Below are positions 51,915 through 61,217 of a stretch of DNA of 64,000 nt, piece after piece. The notes below the pieces were generated by a model. It was not told the DNA's origin. It searched no databases and saw nothing but the letters and a program-made list of their open reading frames with translations. Every line of letters begins with the position of its first letter. The first letter of the stretch is position 1. The position numbers were made by a program, and so were the translations under genes. Origin of the DNA: CATQHP01 sp965205595 (GTDB lineage Bacteria > Acidobacteriota > Terriglobia > Bryobacterales > UBA6623); NCBI GenBank assembly GCA_965205595.1, contig CBDBHI010000080.1, positions 1-64,000 of the forward strand, written 5' to 3'.

Positions 51915-52556
51915 ATGCGTAGCCAGTTCGTCAAAGACCTCTATTACGCGTCGGTAGGAAAACTAACCTACTTTTCGTACCTTTGGTCGAGCCTGCGTTC
52001 TTCAAGCTATCGAAACAAGTTTGTGAACATCGGCTGCGGACCCGATTACGTCGAGGGCATGATTAACGTCGACGGGAATCTATTTCGCAGCAAGGAAATC
52101 TGGCTCGACGTCAACTTCGGTCTGCCATTCGCAAGCGATTCGATTGCCGGCGTGTATTCGTCGCACACGGTCGAGCATTTTGACGTCGACCATTGCCGCG
52201 CGTTGCTGTCGGAATGTTGCCGCGTGCTCAAACCCGGCTGCACGATGCGAATCGTCGTGCCCTCACTCGAGTTCGCGATCGGTGCATACACGGAGAACCG
52301 CCCGGGCGACCTACCCGACTGGACTGAAAAATATCGCTCGATCGGCGGCAGATTCAGTAATTTTCTACTGGTTGCGAATCAACACTTCTTGCTGCTCGAC
52401 TTCACATTTTTAGAAGAGCTACTGCTCGATGCAGGATTCAGCGAGGTTGTGCGCGGTTCGGCTCGGAAGAGTAGTCACTTTAGCCAAGACCACATGCAGT
52501 TTGAGTTCAAAGGCGAGCCAGATACTTCGCTCTACGTGGAAGCGAAAAAGCTCTAA
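51915..52556 (+). CDS. Class I SAM-dependent methyltransferase
   Basis: 213 residues: SAM site FVNIGCGPDYVEGMINVDGN, then SKEIWLDVNFGLPFASDSIA, GVYSSHTVEHFDVDHCRAL and LSECCRVLKPGCTMRIVVPS, the Methyltransf_11-like core with acidic DVN. The pattern resembles methyltransferases beside glycan-synthesis genes, but none is here. Substrate not deducible. The ATG follows CGCCA, a weak ribosome site. It stands between the DsbD-like and enoyl-CoA genes on the same strand. Confidence 0.88.
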   Translation: MRSQFVKDLYYASVGKLTYFSYLWSSLRSSSYRNKFVNIGCGPDYVEGMINVDGNLFRSKEIWLDVNFGLPFASDSIAGVYSSHTVEHFDVDHCRALLSECCRVLKPGCTMRIVVPSLEFAIGAYTENRPGDLPDWTEKYRSIGGRFSNFLLVANQHFLLLDFTFLEELLLDAGFSEVVRGSARKSSHFSQDHMQFEFKGEPDTSLYVEAKKL

Positions 52557-52586
52557 ACGTTCTGGCTTCGCTATGATCTTTGGGCA

Positions 52587-53372
52587 ATGTCCGACGGACT
52601 GGTGGTCTACGAGAATAACTCCGGCGTCGCAACGCTGACGCTTAATCGGCCGGAACTTCACAACGCACTCGACGAGAGAGTTATCGCGGAGCTGACAGGG
52701 CGCGTGCAAGCCGCGGGTGACGACCCTTCTGTCCGCGTAGTTGTGATGGCTGCCGCCGGCGCCAGCTTTAGCGCGGGCGCGGACCTGAACTACATGCGAC
52801 GTATGGCGGATTTTAGTGACGCTGAAAACCGGGCTGACGCCGGCCAGTTCGCGAAGTTGCTCGACGCCGTGCATTCATCGCCTAAGCCGACGATTGCTCG
52901 TGTTCAAGGCGCGGCGGTCGGAGGCGGTGTTGGTCTCGTCGCGGTGTGCGACATCGCAATCGCGTCGGCCGAGGCGTTCTTTCGCCTGACCGAGGTTCGG
53001 CTCGGCTTGGTGGCGGCACTGATCAGCCCATATCTCGTTGAAGCGATGGGGCCGCGTACCGCCCGCCGCTATATGTTGACGTCAGAGCGCATCGACGCCC
53101 TGGAGGCAATGACCTGCGGCTTGGTCCACGACGTTGTCGCGGCAAATGAGCTTGACGCTACCGTCTTACGATTTGCCGCCCGACTCTCGCGGGGAGGTCC
53201 ACAGGCGCTTGCGGAAAGCAAGAAACTTGTCGCGGATATTTCCGGCTCGCCAATCGATGAAACCGTTAGGACGCGGACGGCGGAATCAATCGCAGCTCGC
53301 AGAGCCTCTGATGAGGCGCGCGCGGGTATCGGCGCGTACTTCGAAAAGAAAACGCCCCACTGGCAGAGCTGA
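52587..53372 (+). CDS. Enoyl-CoA hydratase/isomerase family protein
   Basis: 261 residues with the crotonase fold: TLTLNRPELHNALDERVIAE, oxyanion-hole ASFSAGADLNYMRRM, the second oxyanion segment VQGAAVGGGVGLVAVCDIAI, and catalytic-side EVRLGLVAALISPYLVEAMG. LGLVAALISP resembles methylglutaconyl-CoA hydratases of leucine breakdown. It hydrates or isomerises an acyl-CoA in the cytoplasm. No other acyl-CoA genes are near, so the pathway is uncertain. Confidence 0.9.
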   Translation: MSDGLVVYENNSGVATLTLNRPELHNALDERVIAELTGRVQAAGDDPSVRVVVMAAAGASFSAGADLNYMRRMADFSDAENRADAGQFAKLLDAVHSSPKPTIARVQGAAVGGGVGLVAVCDIAIASAEAFFRLTEVRLGLVAALISPYLVEAMGPRTARRYMLTSERIDALEAMTCGLVHDVVAANELDATVLRFAARLSRGGPQALAESKKLVADISGSPIDETVRTRTAESIAARRASDEARAGIGAYFEKKTPHWQS

Positions 53373-53395
53373 CGCTTGTAGCGAAGAAGGATTCT

Positions 53396-54904
53396 ATGAC
53401 CACGAAAATTCAACCCTCACGGCGCCAAGCCATGCAAACCCTCGGAGGGAGCGCCGCGGCGTTTCTCACCCGCTGCGGAAGCGGACCCGGCGAAAAACAT
53501 CCGCGGCCGAACATCTTGTTCGTGATGACCGACGACCAACAGCACTCTCAGATGAGCTGCGCCGGGCACCCGATACTGCAGACACAGGCCATGGACCGTC
53601 TCGCCGCCGAAGGCACAAGATTCTCAAACGCTTACTGCACAAACTCGCTTTGTGCTCCGTCGCGGGCGAGCATTTTGACGGGATGCTACTCGCACGTGCA
53701 CGGCATCCGCGGAAATTCGGAAAAGGCTGATGCAATCGAAGAGATCGACCCGACGCTTCCTACGTTTCCGGAGCTTTTACAAGAAGCCGGCTATCGAACC
53801 GCCGTGGTCGGCAAATGGCACTTGCGCCAGGAACCGAAGGGATTCGACGAATGGAAAATCCTGCCCGGGCAGGGCGTCTATACCGATCCCGAGTTCATCA
53901 TCAACGGCGAAACGAAGAAACAGTCCGGCTATGCAACGGACATCACGACGGACTTCGCACTCGACTTTCTGCGGCGGCAACAAGGCACCGACCCGTTTTG
54001 TCTGGTCTATCAACACAAAGCGCCGCATCGACCTTTTTCTCCCGCGCCGCGTCACGCGAAGCTGTTCGACGACATCGAGTGGCCCCATCCGGAAACATAT
54101 GACGACGACTATGCGACCCGTCGAGTCGCAAAAGAGGCGGCAGACATGCGCTTCGAGAACAGTCTCGCCGGCGACTACGAAGATCTCCCGGCCAACCTTG
54201 GCGCCGAAGCTCAACGAGAGTGGATTTTCCAGCGGTTTGTAAAAGATCATCACCGAGCGGTATATGGTGTCGACGAAAACCTCGGAATCGTCCTCGACTA
54301 TCTCGACTCGTCGGGTCTGGCGGAAGACACGTTGGTTATTTACACGACGGACAACGGCTACTTCTTGGGCGAGCATGGCTGGTACGACAAACGCTTCATG
54401 TATGAGCCGTCGTTGCGCATTCCAATGCTGGCTCGCTACCCGCGGCTCGGCAAGGCGGGCGTAGTCTCGGATCGGCCGGTGCTGAACATTGACATTGCGC
54501 CGACGATTTTAGACTTCGCTGGAATTCCTCGCCCGGAGCGCATGCAGGGAACGAGTCTACGCCCGCTGCTAGAGGGGAGTCCTCCGGCCGAATGGCGAAC
54601 CTCGATCATGTACAGCTACTACGAAAACTCTTGGGCCTTCCGCGAGATGGCACGCGAGCAGATGACCGACCCGAGTTTCCAGTTCTGGACTGCCCACCGC
54701 GTCGGACCCAATCGAGGAGTCCGAACGGACCGATATAAGCTCATCGAATACTATGGCGAAGGAGATTATTGGGAGTTGTTCGACCTTGAGGAGGACCCTC
54801 ACGAACTCAGGAACCGATACTCGGAGCCCGGAATGGCGGAACTGACCGCGGAATTGAAGTCTAATTTACTGCGACAAAGAGAACAATATCTCGAAGCTGG
54901 CTAA
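53396..54904 (+). CDS. Secreted sulfatase with Tat-type signal
   Basis: 502 residues. The N-terminus RRQAMQTLGGSAAAFLTRCG is a Tat-type signal with a possible lipobox Cys. The sulfatase signature: NILFVMTDDQQHSQMSCAGH (metal site), NSLCAPSRASILTGCYSHVH (formylglycine Cys of CxPSR), TLVIYTTDNGYFLGEHGWYD. It cleaves sulfate esters outside the cytoplasm and is the second sulfatase of the window (36293-37726 is the first); the two are not adjacent, so duplication is not recent. Also needs a formylglycine maturase. The start could be ATG 53396 or shortly after. Confidence 0.92.
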   Translation: MTTKIQPSRRQAMQTLGGSAAAFLTRCGSGPGEKHPRPNILFVMTDDQQHSQMSCAGHPILQTQAMDRLAAEGTRFSNAYCTNSLCAPSRASILTGCYSHVHGIRGNSEKADAIEEIDPTLPTFPELLQEAGYRTAVVGKWHLRQEPKGFDEWKILPGQGVYTDPEFIINGETKKQSGYATDITTDFALDFLRRQQGTDPFCLVYQHKAPHRPFSPAPRHAKLFDDIEWPHPETYDDDYATRRVAKEAADMRFENSLAGDYEDLPANLGAEAQREWIFQRFVKDHHRAVYGVDENLGIVLDYLDSSGLAEDTLVIYTTDNGYFLGEHGWYDKRFMYEPSLRIPMLARYPRLGKAGVVSDRPVLNIDIAPTILDFAGIPRPERMQGTSLRPLLEGSPPAEWRTSIMYSYYENSWAFREMAREQMTDPSFQFWTAHRVGPNRGVRTDRYKLIEYYGEGDYWELFDLEEDPHELRNRYSEPGMAELTAELKSNLLRQREQYLEAG

Positions 54905-55175
54905 CGTGAGATACAATAGCGTGCCCTGAGCATTGATGTGACAAATAGCCTGGATCACGGTCAGTTTCAATCAAAATAAAGCGTAATAGTGGCCGAGTTC
55001 CGGGCCATGCGTGAACGCGGAGTTATGTAGCGATATCTTGAGGCCGGGGGACGGCAAATATCGGCTCGCGGCGCCGATGGTGCGTCGCTCGAAATAGCCT
55101 GTCGACAAAAGCTTGCTTATTCGTACCAACATTCACATAACTGCTACTATGAAAGCCGTAACGCAGTGAGTTATT
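54905..55175. other. Intergenic region before the response regulator
   Basis: 271 bases with no gene. A weak TACTAT (-10-like) stands at about 55144 with no good -35; this could serve the regulator at 55176 but is not strong enough to annotate as a promoter. Confidence 0.3.
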
Positions 55176-55916
55176 GTGTCGAGCGCGCCCGAAATCTCGA
55201 TTCTTATAGTTGACGATGACGCCGCCATCTCTCGACTTGTGTCTGCCATTCTAGAGCAGAACGGTTACGAGCCGATTGTCGCCGAGAACGGTCGGGACGG
55301 CCTCGATCTTGCTGAATCTCGTCGACCTAGCGCGATCGTCTTGGACCTGGCGATGCCTGGAGTGGGCGGCATGGAGGTTTGCACCCAGCTCCGAAGCTGG
55401 TACCAGGGTCCGATCCTAGTGCTGTCGGGCACCGGAGACAAGGCATCGATCGTCGAGGCGCTCGACAGAGGCGCTGACGACTTCTTGGTGAAACCGTTCC
55501 ACACCAAGGAATTGCTCGCGCGACTGAGGGCGCTGTTTCGAAGGGCTAATCAAGTTCTTATACGAAGCGGTGAAATCACAGTCAGCGAATTAAGGGTTAA
55601 TTTTGCCAAGCGCCGCGTCTACAAAGGCAGTGAAGTGATCCGATTGACGCGCACGGAATTCGACATTCTCGAGGTGCTCGTAAAAAATCTTGACGTCGTG
55701 GTGACGTCCGACATTATTCTTGAGCGGGTTTGGGGTCGCCACCACGGCGAGTACGCCCAAACGCTGCGAGTCCACGTAGGCCACATTCGCCGTCGGCTTG
55801 AGGATGATTCCGCGAATCCGAAATATTTACTCACCGAACCTGGCGTGGGGTACCGCTTTACGAACCCCGAAGGGGACACTGCCGACGACAGCAGCGCAAG
55901 CGCCGGATCCGCATAG
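55176..55916 (+). CDS. OmpR/PhoB-family response regulator
   Basis: 246 residues from GTG 55176. The receiver part has ISILIVDDDAAISRLVSAIL, acceptor Asp in PSAIVLDLAMPGVGGMEVCT, VLSGTGDKASIVEALDRGAD and DDFLVKPFHTKELLARL. The winged-helix Trans_reg_C domain has EVIRLTRTEFDILEVLVKNL, IILERVWGRHHGEYAQTLRV and HVGHIRRRLEDDSANPKYLL. It binds DNA when phosphorylated. No histidine kinase is adjacent; the partner may be elsewhere. The GTG start follows CGCAGTGAGTTATT with little ribosome-site match. Confidence 0.93.
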   Translation: MSSAPEISILIVDDDAAISRLVSAILEQNGYEPIVAENGRDGLDLAESRRPSAIVLDLAMPGVGGMEVCTQLRSWYQGPILVLSGTGDKASIVEALDRGADDFLVKPFHTKELLARLRALFRRANQVLIRSGEITVSELRVNFAKRRVYKGSEVIRLTRTEFDILEVLVKNLDVVVTSDIILERVWGRHHGEYAQTLRVHVGHIRRRLEDDSANPKYLLTEPGVGYRFTNPEGDTADDSSASAGSA

Positions 55917-55929
55917 CGCCGATGACGAA

Positions 55930-57537
55930 TCAGGTTCGTCGAGTCTCTGCCCGGCGTGAGGGTATAGGCTCCCACGGCAGCGTGCCGTCGCAGCGATCTC
56001 GATAGTACGGATCGAAGTCAGGGACAGCCGCAACGACGGGGGCGGGCATGCGCTGGAGGGCTCCGCTATCAATCACCGAAACTGTCGCGATTCGAGCCGA
56101 TCCAAACTGGTGCCATGCGTCTAACTCAATGTTCGCCGCGCCTTCAGGCGGAGACGGAAATTCGAAGCGCAAGCTACGTGGCGCCACTCGTTTGCGCAGC
56201 CCCTGGTAGTACCATGGCTGAATCAGTAGCTCTCCAGAGCGCGGAGTGTCGCGAAACTCCGGACGCAATCGCAGCGTGGCGATTTCTATCTGTGACAGCG
56301 ACGTTCCGGTTGAGAAACCCTCGAAACTGCCTTCAGTGTGTAGCAGCGTCCGATTGTGTCTGCGAACGGTTGCCCCGAACCCCACCGGCGTGACGAAAGA
56401 ATTCACGTCGGCCTTTTTGGTCGGATAGCCAAAGACCTCGCGACCAAATTCCGAACTCGCCAGCGACGGCTTGAAGTGCGAGACCGCGTACCAAACCGCT
56501 CTGTTCGCGAGCATACAGTATGCGAGCAACCACGCCTCGTCCAAGGAAGGATCTTCGAAACTACGTACGGCCAAGAGTCTCAGTGATGGCCGCAGCACGG
56601 GTTGACAACCTGGAGGCAGGAGGGCGGCATGTTTCTCGCGATTGATGGTAGCCTCGACCTCTACAATCGTTACTCCTTCAACGGAGGACTCTCGACGACC
56701 GCGGTACGCTTCAATCTCGCTGGCCTCGGCCCGAGTTGAGATACTTGACCCCGCCCCGGGGACCAGGCCAAGATTGTCCGCCGGATAGGTCCGAAACGCA
56801 AACGACGCGAACGTCTTCGGTTCGACTGAAGCCACAAACTCGGGAACTGGCTGCGCGGCCGCCGATGGTTGCCGTCGGACACTGACGGAAATGAGGGTTG
56901 ACGCCTCTAGGCGCGAAAAGATGCCGTCGAAACTTCCGCTGATCGTCGCGGCATCAACCGGAATCGTTTCCCAAGCGGTACTCGAGTCTTCCGGCAATCG
57001 CAGTAGTTCGACGGGAGCGCTCGGATCCAGCGGACCTTTTAGCCACTCGGCGTGTAACAAGTAGCGGTAGCTTAGCGACGGCTCTTGATCGGGACCAGGT
57101 GTGAACTGCGCATCAGGGCTCAGAGAAACCTTCAAAAGCTCGTTCTGGCTGTCTCTCAGAGTGAACGATTCATCCACATGAGAGATATTGCCGGCAAACG
57201 CCGGAAGGCCCAGGGACTCACGCGCAGCCCTGACTTGATACGGGTTCGAGTGCCAAACGGCGATGGGCAGCAGGTGCTTCTCTCCGTCTAGATCAACGGC
57301 GATGGATAGGTAGCAACTGCGCCCGAGCAACCGCTCCTCGAACTCGACAACTACACAACCCGGCTCGCTGGGCGCTAGCGGGGCCGGCGTTACTTTTTCA
57401 AGCGTCTTCGGATTCGACGCAAAGCAAAGCTTGACCGCGGAAATTGGTGAGTCGGCTGCCACGGCGTTCCGGGCCACCAGTGCGGTGGTCGCCGCGGTTC
57501 CCGCCCCAATGAATTCTCGCCGGCTAAGCATGAGCAC
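55930..57537 (-). CDS. Secreted protein with acetoacetate-decarboxylase-like domain
   Basis: 535 residues with a Tat signal (SRREFIGAGTAATTALVARN). The N-terminal half is unassigned beta structure. The C-terminal half carries SSEFGREVFGYPTKKADVNS and GELLIQPWYYQGLRKRVAPR, as in acetoacetate decarboxylase-fold proteins (GREHFGFPKK-type motif). The catalytic lysine of true decarboxylases cannot be pointed out with certainty. Exported ADC-like proteins are known only as enzymes or binders of unknown substrate. Convergent with the OmpR-type regulator. Confidence 0.7.
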   Translation of the reverse strand: MLMLSRREFIGAGTAATTALVARNAVAADSPISAVKLCFASNPKTLEKVTPAPLAPSEPGCVVVEFEERLLGRSCYLSIAVDLDGEKHLLPIAVWHSNPYQVRAARESLGLPAFAGNISHVDESFTLRDSQNELLKVSLSPDAQFTPGPDQEPSLSYRYLLHAEWLKGPLDPSAPVELLRLPEDSSTAWETIPVDAATISGSFDGIFSRLEASTLISVSVRRQPSAAAQPVPEFVASVEPKTFASFAFRTYPADNLGLVPGAGSSISTRAEASEIEAYRGRRESSVEGVTIVEVEATINREKHAALLPPGCQPVLRPSLRLLAVRSFEDPSLDEAWLLAYCMLANRAVWYAVSHFKPSLASSEFGREVFGYPTKKADVNSFVTPVGFGATVRRHNRTLLHTEGSFEGFSTGTSLSQIEIATLRLRPEFRDTPRSGELLIQPWYYQGLRKRVAPRSLRFEFPSPPEGAANIELDAWHQFGSARIATVSVIDSGALQRMPAPVVAAVPDFDPYYRDRCDGTLPWEPIPSRRAETRRT

Positions 57538-57950
57538 TCAGTTTCTCACGGGCGGCTCCCTCCCGAGCGGCCCGTGGTAATAGTCACGCAGGCCGCGTTA
57601 CGCGCCTATCGGCGGATTGAGTACCAGACGAGTGCCTCAACGAATCAACGGTCAGAGCGTATCAGGAATCTATGAATGGCGCGTAACCCGTTGGGCGGCT
57701 GGCACTTGCGGCCGTCGGCTTTGTCATTCGTCGGAGACGATCGCCCGGATCGCCGCCCTCCTCACTCCGCGCCGATCAGCCACAATTGCCTGCCGCGCGA
57801 CCTACGGGACTTTTACCACGGGCTGCTAGGCTCGCATTTCTCACGACGTGGTGCGAGACGCGGGCTAGGTGCGCTGAGGACGGGAAAGCGGAACAATCGG
57901 CTCCGCAATTTCGTCTTATAAGATGGATGGGTACGAATCGGAGGGATGTT
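57538..57950. other. Intergenic region with a repeat half-copy
   Basis: 413 bases upstream of the Trm112-like gene. At 57829-57868 it carries TCGCATTTCTCACGACGTGG then TGCGAGACGCGGGCTAGG, a half-copy of the 18-bp terminal repeat of the 9699-9883 element, itself an imperfect palindrome. No other feature recognised. Confidence 0.5.
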
Positions 57951-58217
57951 TTGCCCATCAGTCAGGAATTGTTGGAAATCCTTTGTTGTCCAGAATCGAA
58001 AGTGCCGGTCGAGATGATGATCGAAAGCCAAGTCTCGCTACTAAACTCGCTGATCGAGGCTGGAAAGGCTAAATACGCCGATGGGAGCGCGGTCGATAAG
58101 CCGCTTTCAGAAGGCCTAATTACAACCGACGGCCAAACGATCTATCGCATTGACGATGACATCCCAGTGATGCTTATTGACCAGGCGATCGCGACCAGCC
58201 AGTTGGACGGCTGGTAG
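57951..58217 (+). CDS. Trm112-family small protein (UPF0434-like)
   Basis: Start taken at TTG 57951, where CGGAGGG (57939-57945) gives a well-spaced ribosome site; ATG 57927 is in frame but lacks one. The 88 residues read LPISQELLEILCCPESKVPV, then EMMIESQVSLLNSLIEAGKA and TDGQTIYRIDDDIPVMLIDQ. A CxxP-type knuckle (ILCCPE) and the C-terminal ...Y.I.DDIP.ML... pattern are Trm112/UPF0434. Related proteins activate methyltransferases; the bacterial ones are little studied. The second zinc-binding pair of eukaryotic Trm112 is missing. Followed 24 bases later by the DUF4126 gene. Confidence 0.82.
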   Translation: MPISQELLEILCCPESKVPVEMMIESQVSLLNSLIEAGKAKYADGSAVDKPLSEGLITTDGQTIYRIDDDIPVMLIDQAIATSQLDGW

Positions 58218-58241
58218 GCGTCAATCCAGGAGGAGGTCTTA

Positions 58242-59225
58242 ATGAGTGGTTTCGAAACACTGATCGGTAGTCTCGGCCTTTCGTTCGTTTCGGGAATCAA
58301 TCTTTACGCCACCCTGCTGGTCGTCGGCGTCGGCCAACACTTCGGACTCATCACCGGACTGCCCGACGAGTTGGAGATTCTGTCGAACCCCTGGGTCATT
58401 GGCGCGGCGGGCGTGATGTACCTGGTGGAGTTTTTCGCCGACAAAATCCCGTTTGTGAACACAGTCTGGGACGGCATACATACTTTCATCCGTCCGCTAG
58501 GCGCCGCCCTGCTGGTACTCGCCGCGACGCGTGATTTGGGTCCCGTGACCCAGGTGCTTTCGATGTTGTTGGGTGGATCTGTCGCGCTAGGTTCGCACGC
58601 GACGAAAGCGAGTTTCCGCGCCTTGGCGAATACGGCTCCGGAGCCAACAACGCAATCGGTAATCAGCGTTGCCGAGGACGTCGGCGTGGTCGGCCTCTTG
58701 GCTCTGACCTACAGCTACCCGCTGGTGGCGTTTGGAGTCATCCTGGTCCTGATCGTCGCGATGGCAATCGTAACGCCGCTCTTGTTCCGCACGATCTACT
58801 TTTTTGGCCGCTGCATATTCGGAATTGTCCTCAGCGTCGTGCGAGATGGCCCCCCGGCACGGCCCCATTGGCTCGACGAGGAATTCAAGAACACAATGCC
58901 GGAAGGCGAAATCCGAGCGATTCCCGCATTCGCGCGCTCGATCGCGGGGGCACCACGAATGCGTAGCGGCTGGCTGACATGGGGGCCGGATCGCTGTTCC
59001 TTCAGCTACATGCGAAGCGTTGGCGCTCGAACTATAACTCTTGCCGAAGAAAATGGACCGCCAGAAATTTCAGTCGAGCGTCGACTTCTGTGCGACCTCA
59101 TCCATTTCGGCGACGCAACGGGTAAGGGCGGGCGCGTGTTCTTACCGAAGGATTCCGCACGATATTTCGGCCTTGGGGTAGCGCCCTCTGATTTATCCGC
59201 GGAGCCCGCGCGGTCGGCGGGCTAG
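58242..59225 (+). CDS. DUF4126-type membrane protein
   Basis: 327 residues, ATG 58242 preceded by AGGAGGTCTTA, a strong ribosome site. The N-terminal domain is DUF4126: GLSFVSGINLYATLLVVGVG, GVMYLVEFFADKIPFVNTVW, LLVLAATRDLGPVTQVLSML, VGVVGLLALTYSYPLVAFGV, with about five transmembrane helices in residues 1-190. The C-terminal 130 residues are soluble (IRAIPAFARSIAGAPRMRSG, FLPKDSARYFGLGVAPSDLS) and may bind a ligand or partner. Function unknown. Confidence 0.85.
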   Translation: MSGFETLIGSLGLSFVSGINLYATLLVVGVGQHFGLITGLPDELEILSNPWVIGAAGVMYLVEFFADKIPFVNTVWDGIHTFIRPLGAALLVLAATRDLGPVTQVLSMLLGGSVALGSHATKASFRALANTAPEPTTQSVISVAEDVGVVGLLALTYSYPLVAFGVILVLIVAMAIVTPLLFRTIYFFGRCIFGIVLSVVRDGPPARPHWLDEEFKNTMPEGEIRAIPAFARSIAGAPRMRSGWLTWGPDRCSFSYMRSVGARTITLAEENGPPEISVERRLLCDLIHFGDATGKGGRVFLPKDSARYFGLGVAPSDLSAEPARSAG

Positions 59226-59253
59226 ATCAGACCGGATCCAATTCTCGCTTGCG

Positions 59254-60375
59254 TTACGGCGAAGAATCGCCGTGCGTGGTTTTTTCGAGCAGATCGAGAA
59301 TTCTCGAAGCGGCGCTGCCGTCCCACAATTCCGGCGTCTGCGTTAATTCCCTTGGGTGTTCGAGCACTTCGATCGCGGCCGCGAGGATAGTCGTGGGATC
59401 GATGCCTACTACCTGGTTCGTACCATTTTCGACCGTGGCCGGTCGCTCGGTATTCTCGCGAAGGGTTAGGCAGGGCACTCCGAGAATGGTCGTCTCTTCC
59501 TGAATTCCCCCCGAGTCGGTGAGCACGATGCGAGCTGAAGAGAGCAGACGCAAGAAATCGAGATAGCCTTGCGGCGGGAGCAGCTTGAGGTTTCCGGTCT
59601 CAAGTTGCGCTGAATCGATCTGTTGGCGGGTGCGGGGATGGACGGCAAACACGATCGGTAGCCGCGTCGCAACCATGGCTAGCACGCCCACGAGCTTCGA
59701 AAGTTGATCGAAACTATCGACGTTTGAAGGCCGGTGGAGCGTCGCCACACCGTACGAGCCAGGCTCCAAACCTAGCCGCTCGAGAACCCTCGACTCGGCG
59801 GCTTTTCCGCGAAACCGCAATAGCGTATCGATCATGACATTGCCGACAAAGTGAACTTTCTCGTCGGGAATCCCCTCGGCGCGGAGGTTTGCGAGTCCGG
59901 AGGGTTCGCTGACGAACAAGTCATCAGAAATTGAGTCGGTGATCAGTCGATTGATTTCTTCGGGCATCGAGCGATCAAAGCTGCGCAGGCCGGCCTCGAC
60001 GTGGGCGACACGGATGCCCAATTTTGAGCAAACGAGTGCGGCAGCGAGAGTCGACGTCACGTCGCCGACTACGATGGTGACGTCGGGCTTCGACGCCTTG
60101 AACTCGGCTTCGAGTCGCCTCATGATCTCGATTAGCTGTCCACCGGGAGTCGCCGTGCTACTCGAACCCACGCCTAAATGGCGGTCCGGCGCGGGCAGTT
60201 CCAACTCGTCGAAAAAGATGGCCGACATCTCGGGCGAAAAGTGTTGGCCCGTGTGGATCAGACGTGACTCGAAGCGAGGTCGCCGGCTAAGTTCTTCGAC
60301 CAGTGCGGAAATCTTAATGAAATTTGGCCGCGCCCCAGCAACACAAGCGACTCGAATTAGATGCTTACGTGCCAC
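59254..60375 (-). CDS. wecB: UDP-N-acetylglucosamine 2-epimerase (non-hydrolysing)
   Basis: 373 residues; epimerises UDP-GlcNAc to UDP-ManNAc for surface polysaccharides. Motifs: GARPNFIKISALVEELSRRP (about residue 15), VVGDVTSTLAAALVCSKLGI, RVAHVEAGLRSFDRSMPEEI with NRLITD, GVATLHRPSNVDSFDQL, LTDSGGIQEE and LRENTERPATVENGTNQVVG. All substrate-site residues of the family seem kept. It is 18 bases upstream of nothing else in the pathway; the neighbour on the same strand is an uncharacterised membrane protein and then glmM, which feeds UDP-GlcNAc synthesis. Confidence 0.95.
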   Translation of the reverse strand: MARKHLIRVACVAGARPNFIKISALVEELSRRPRFESRLIHTGQHFSPEMSAIFFDELELPAPDRHLGVGSSSTATPGGQLIEIMRRLEAEFKASKPDVTIVVGDVTSTLAAALVCSKLGIRVAHVEAGLRSFDRSMPEEINRLITDSISDDLFVSEPSGLANLRAEGIPDEKVHFVGNVMIDTLLRFRGKAAESRVLERLGLEPGSYGVATLHRPSNVDSFDQLSKLVGVLAMVATRLPIVFAVHPRTRQQIDSAQLETGNLKLLPPQGYLDFLRLLSSARIVLTDSGGIQEETTILGVPCLTLRENTERPATVENGTNQVVGIDPTTILAAAIEVLEHPRELTQTPELWDGSAASRILDLLEKTTHGDSSP

Positions 60376-60393
60376 GGCTCACCAGAATCAGCG

Positions 60394-61167
60394 TCAAGGG
60401 CGTCGCACCGACGACGACGCGCCGGCCGCAGCATGCAGGATTGGAAAATCGGCAACTTCACTGGTGCTTAGTCGCTCCCTCACGCTGTAGATCGCGTGTG
60501 CGGCCGTGTCGGCCAAGTGGCGACTGAACGCACCCTTGTGAACGAAGCGCAAACGATCACCGTTTTCGCGCGTCAACTCGACGACCGATTTCTGCCGGCG
60601 GTTCACTTCGAGCTCTCTGACGGGCGGCTGCTTGGCTTCAGAAACATAAACCGGAAGGTACAGAGCGCCGTCCACTCGTATCTCGTCCACAGTATCAACG
60701 CGAAAGGCGAAGTGAACGCCCCCGTCGGAGCGATCGGCATCGTCTCGCGGAACGATTAGCAGGTGCTCACCCTTGAGCAGCAGAAAGACCCGGGTGCCGA
60801 TCTCGAGTGGCGGCACGACCTCAGATTCAGAGACAGGCTTTGCCCATTCACCGCCGTTCAACAAGTAGTCGGCTCCGTGCCTTCGCTGAAGCTTACGCTC
60901 AAAGTCAGGGTCTCGAGTCCGTCCGAGCGCTATCGCCAAAACCGTCACCGCAACCGCGGCCCCAATCGCCAACGGGGTCCGCGTAAGCACTAACGCCGCG
61001 GCAGCGATCACAGCGGCGAATCGAACAAAATTCCAGGCGGGACTGCGGCGAAACTTTCTTATCGCAGGGATAATCAGGAGCGCGGAAAATATTCCGTAAA
61101 GCAGAACCCCGACTGCCCTTGGAACTCCGAAGGGCTTCAAAGACTCCACCGGGCGGCGTTCGCGCAA
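60394..61167 (-). CDS. Membrane-anchored protein of unknown function
   Basis: 257 residues from TTG 61167 (LRERRPVESLKPFGVPRAVG); a TAA stop lies upstream and no ATG is available. Two transmembrane helices (VLLYGIFSALLIIPAI and FVRFAAVIAAAALVLT with the following GAAVAVTVLAIAL) lead to a soluble domain (RVFLLLKGEHLLIVPRDDAD, HFAFRVDTVDEIRVDGALYL) that looks like a PH- or beta-barrel-like fold. No known motif. It lies between wecB and glmM on the same strand; whether it takes part in envelope synthesis is guesswork. Confidence 0.55.
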   Translation of the reverse strand: MRERRPVESLKPFGVPRAVGVLLYGIFSALLIIPAIRKFRRSPAWNFVRFAAVIAAAALVLTRTPLAIGAAVAVTVLAIALGRTRDPDFERKLQRRHGADYLLNGGEWAKPVSESEVVPPLEIGTRVFLLLKGEHLLIVPRDDADRSDGGVHFAFRVDTVDEIRVDGALYLPVYVSEAKQPPVRELEVNRRQKSVVELTRENGDRLRFVHKGAFSRHLADTAAHAIYSVRERLSTSEVADFPILHAAAGASSSVRRP

Positions 61168-61217
61168 GGTCGGGTCGGCGCGACGAATGCGGGTCGCCGT
61201 CGCCGGGTCCGATTAGC

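Noticed and set aside
57676..57921. Open frame before the Trm112-like gene
   Set aside because: Composition and lack of any family pattern; overlaps repeat half-copy.
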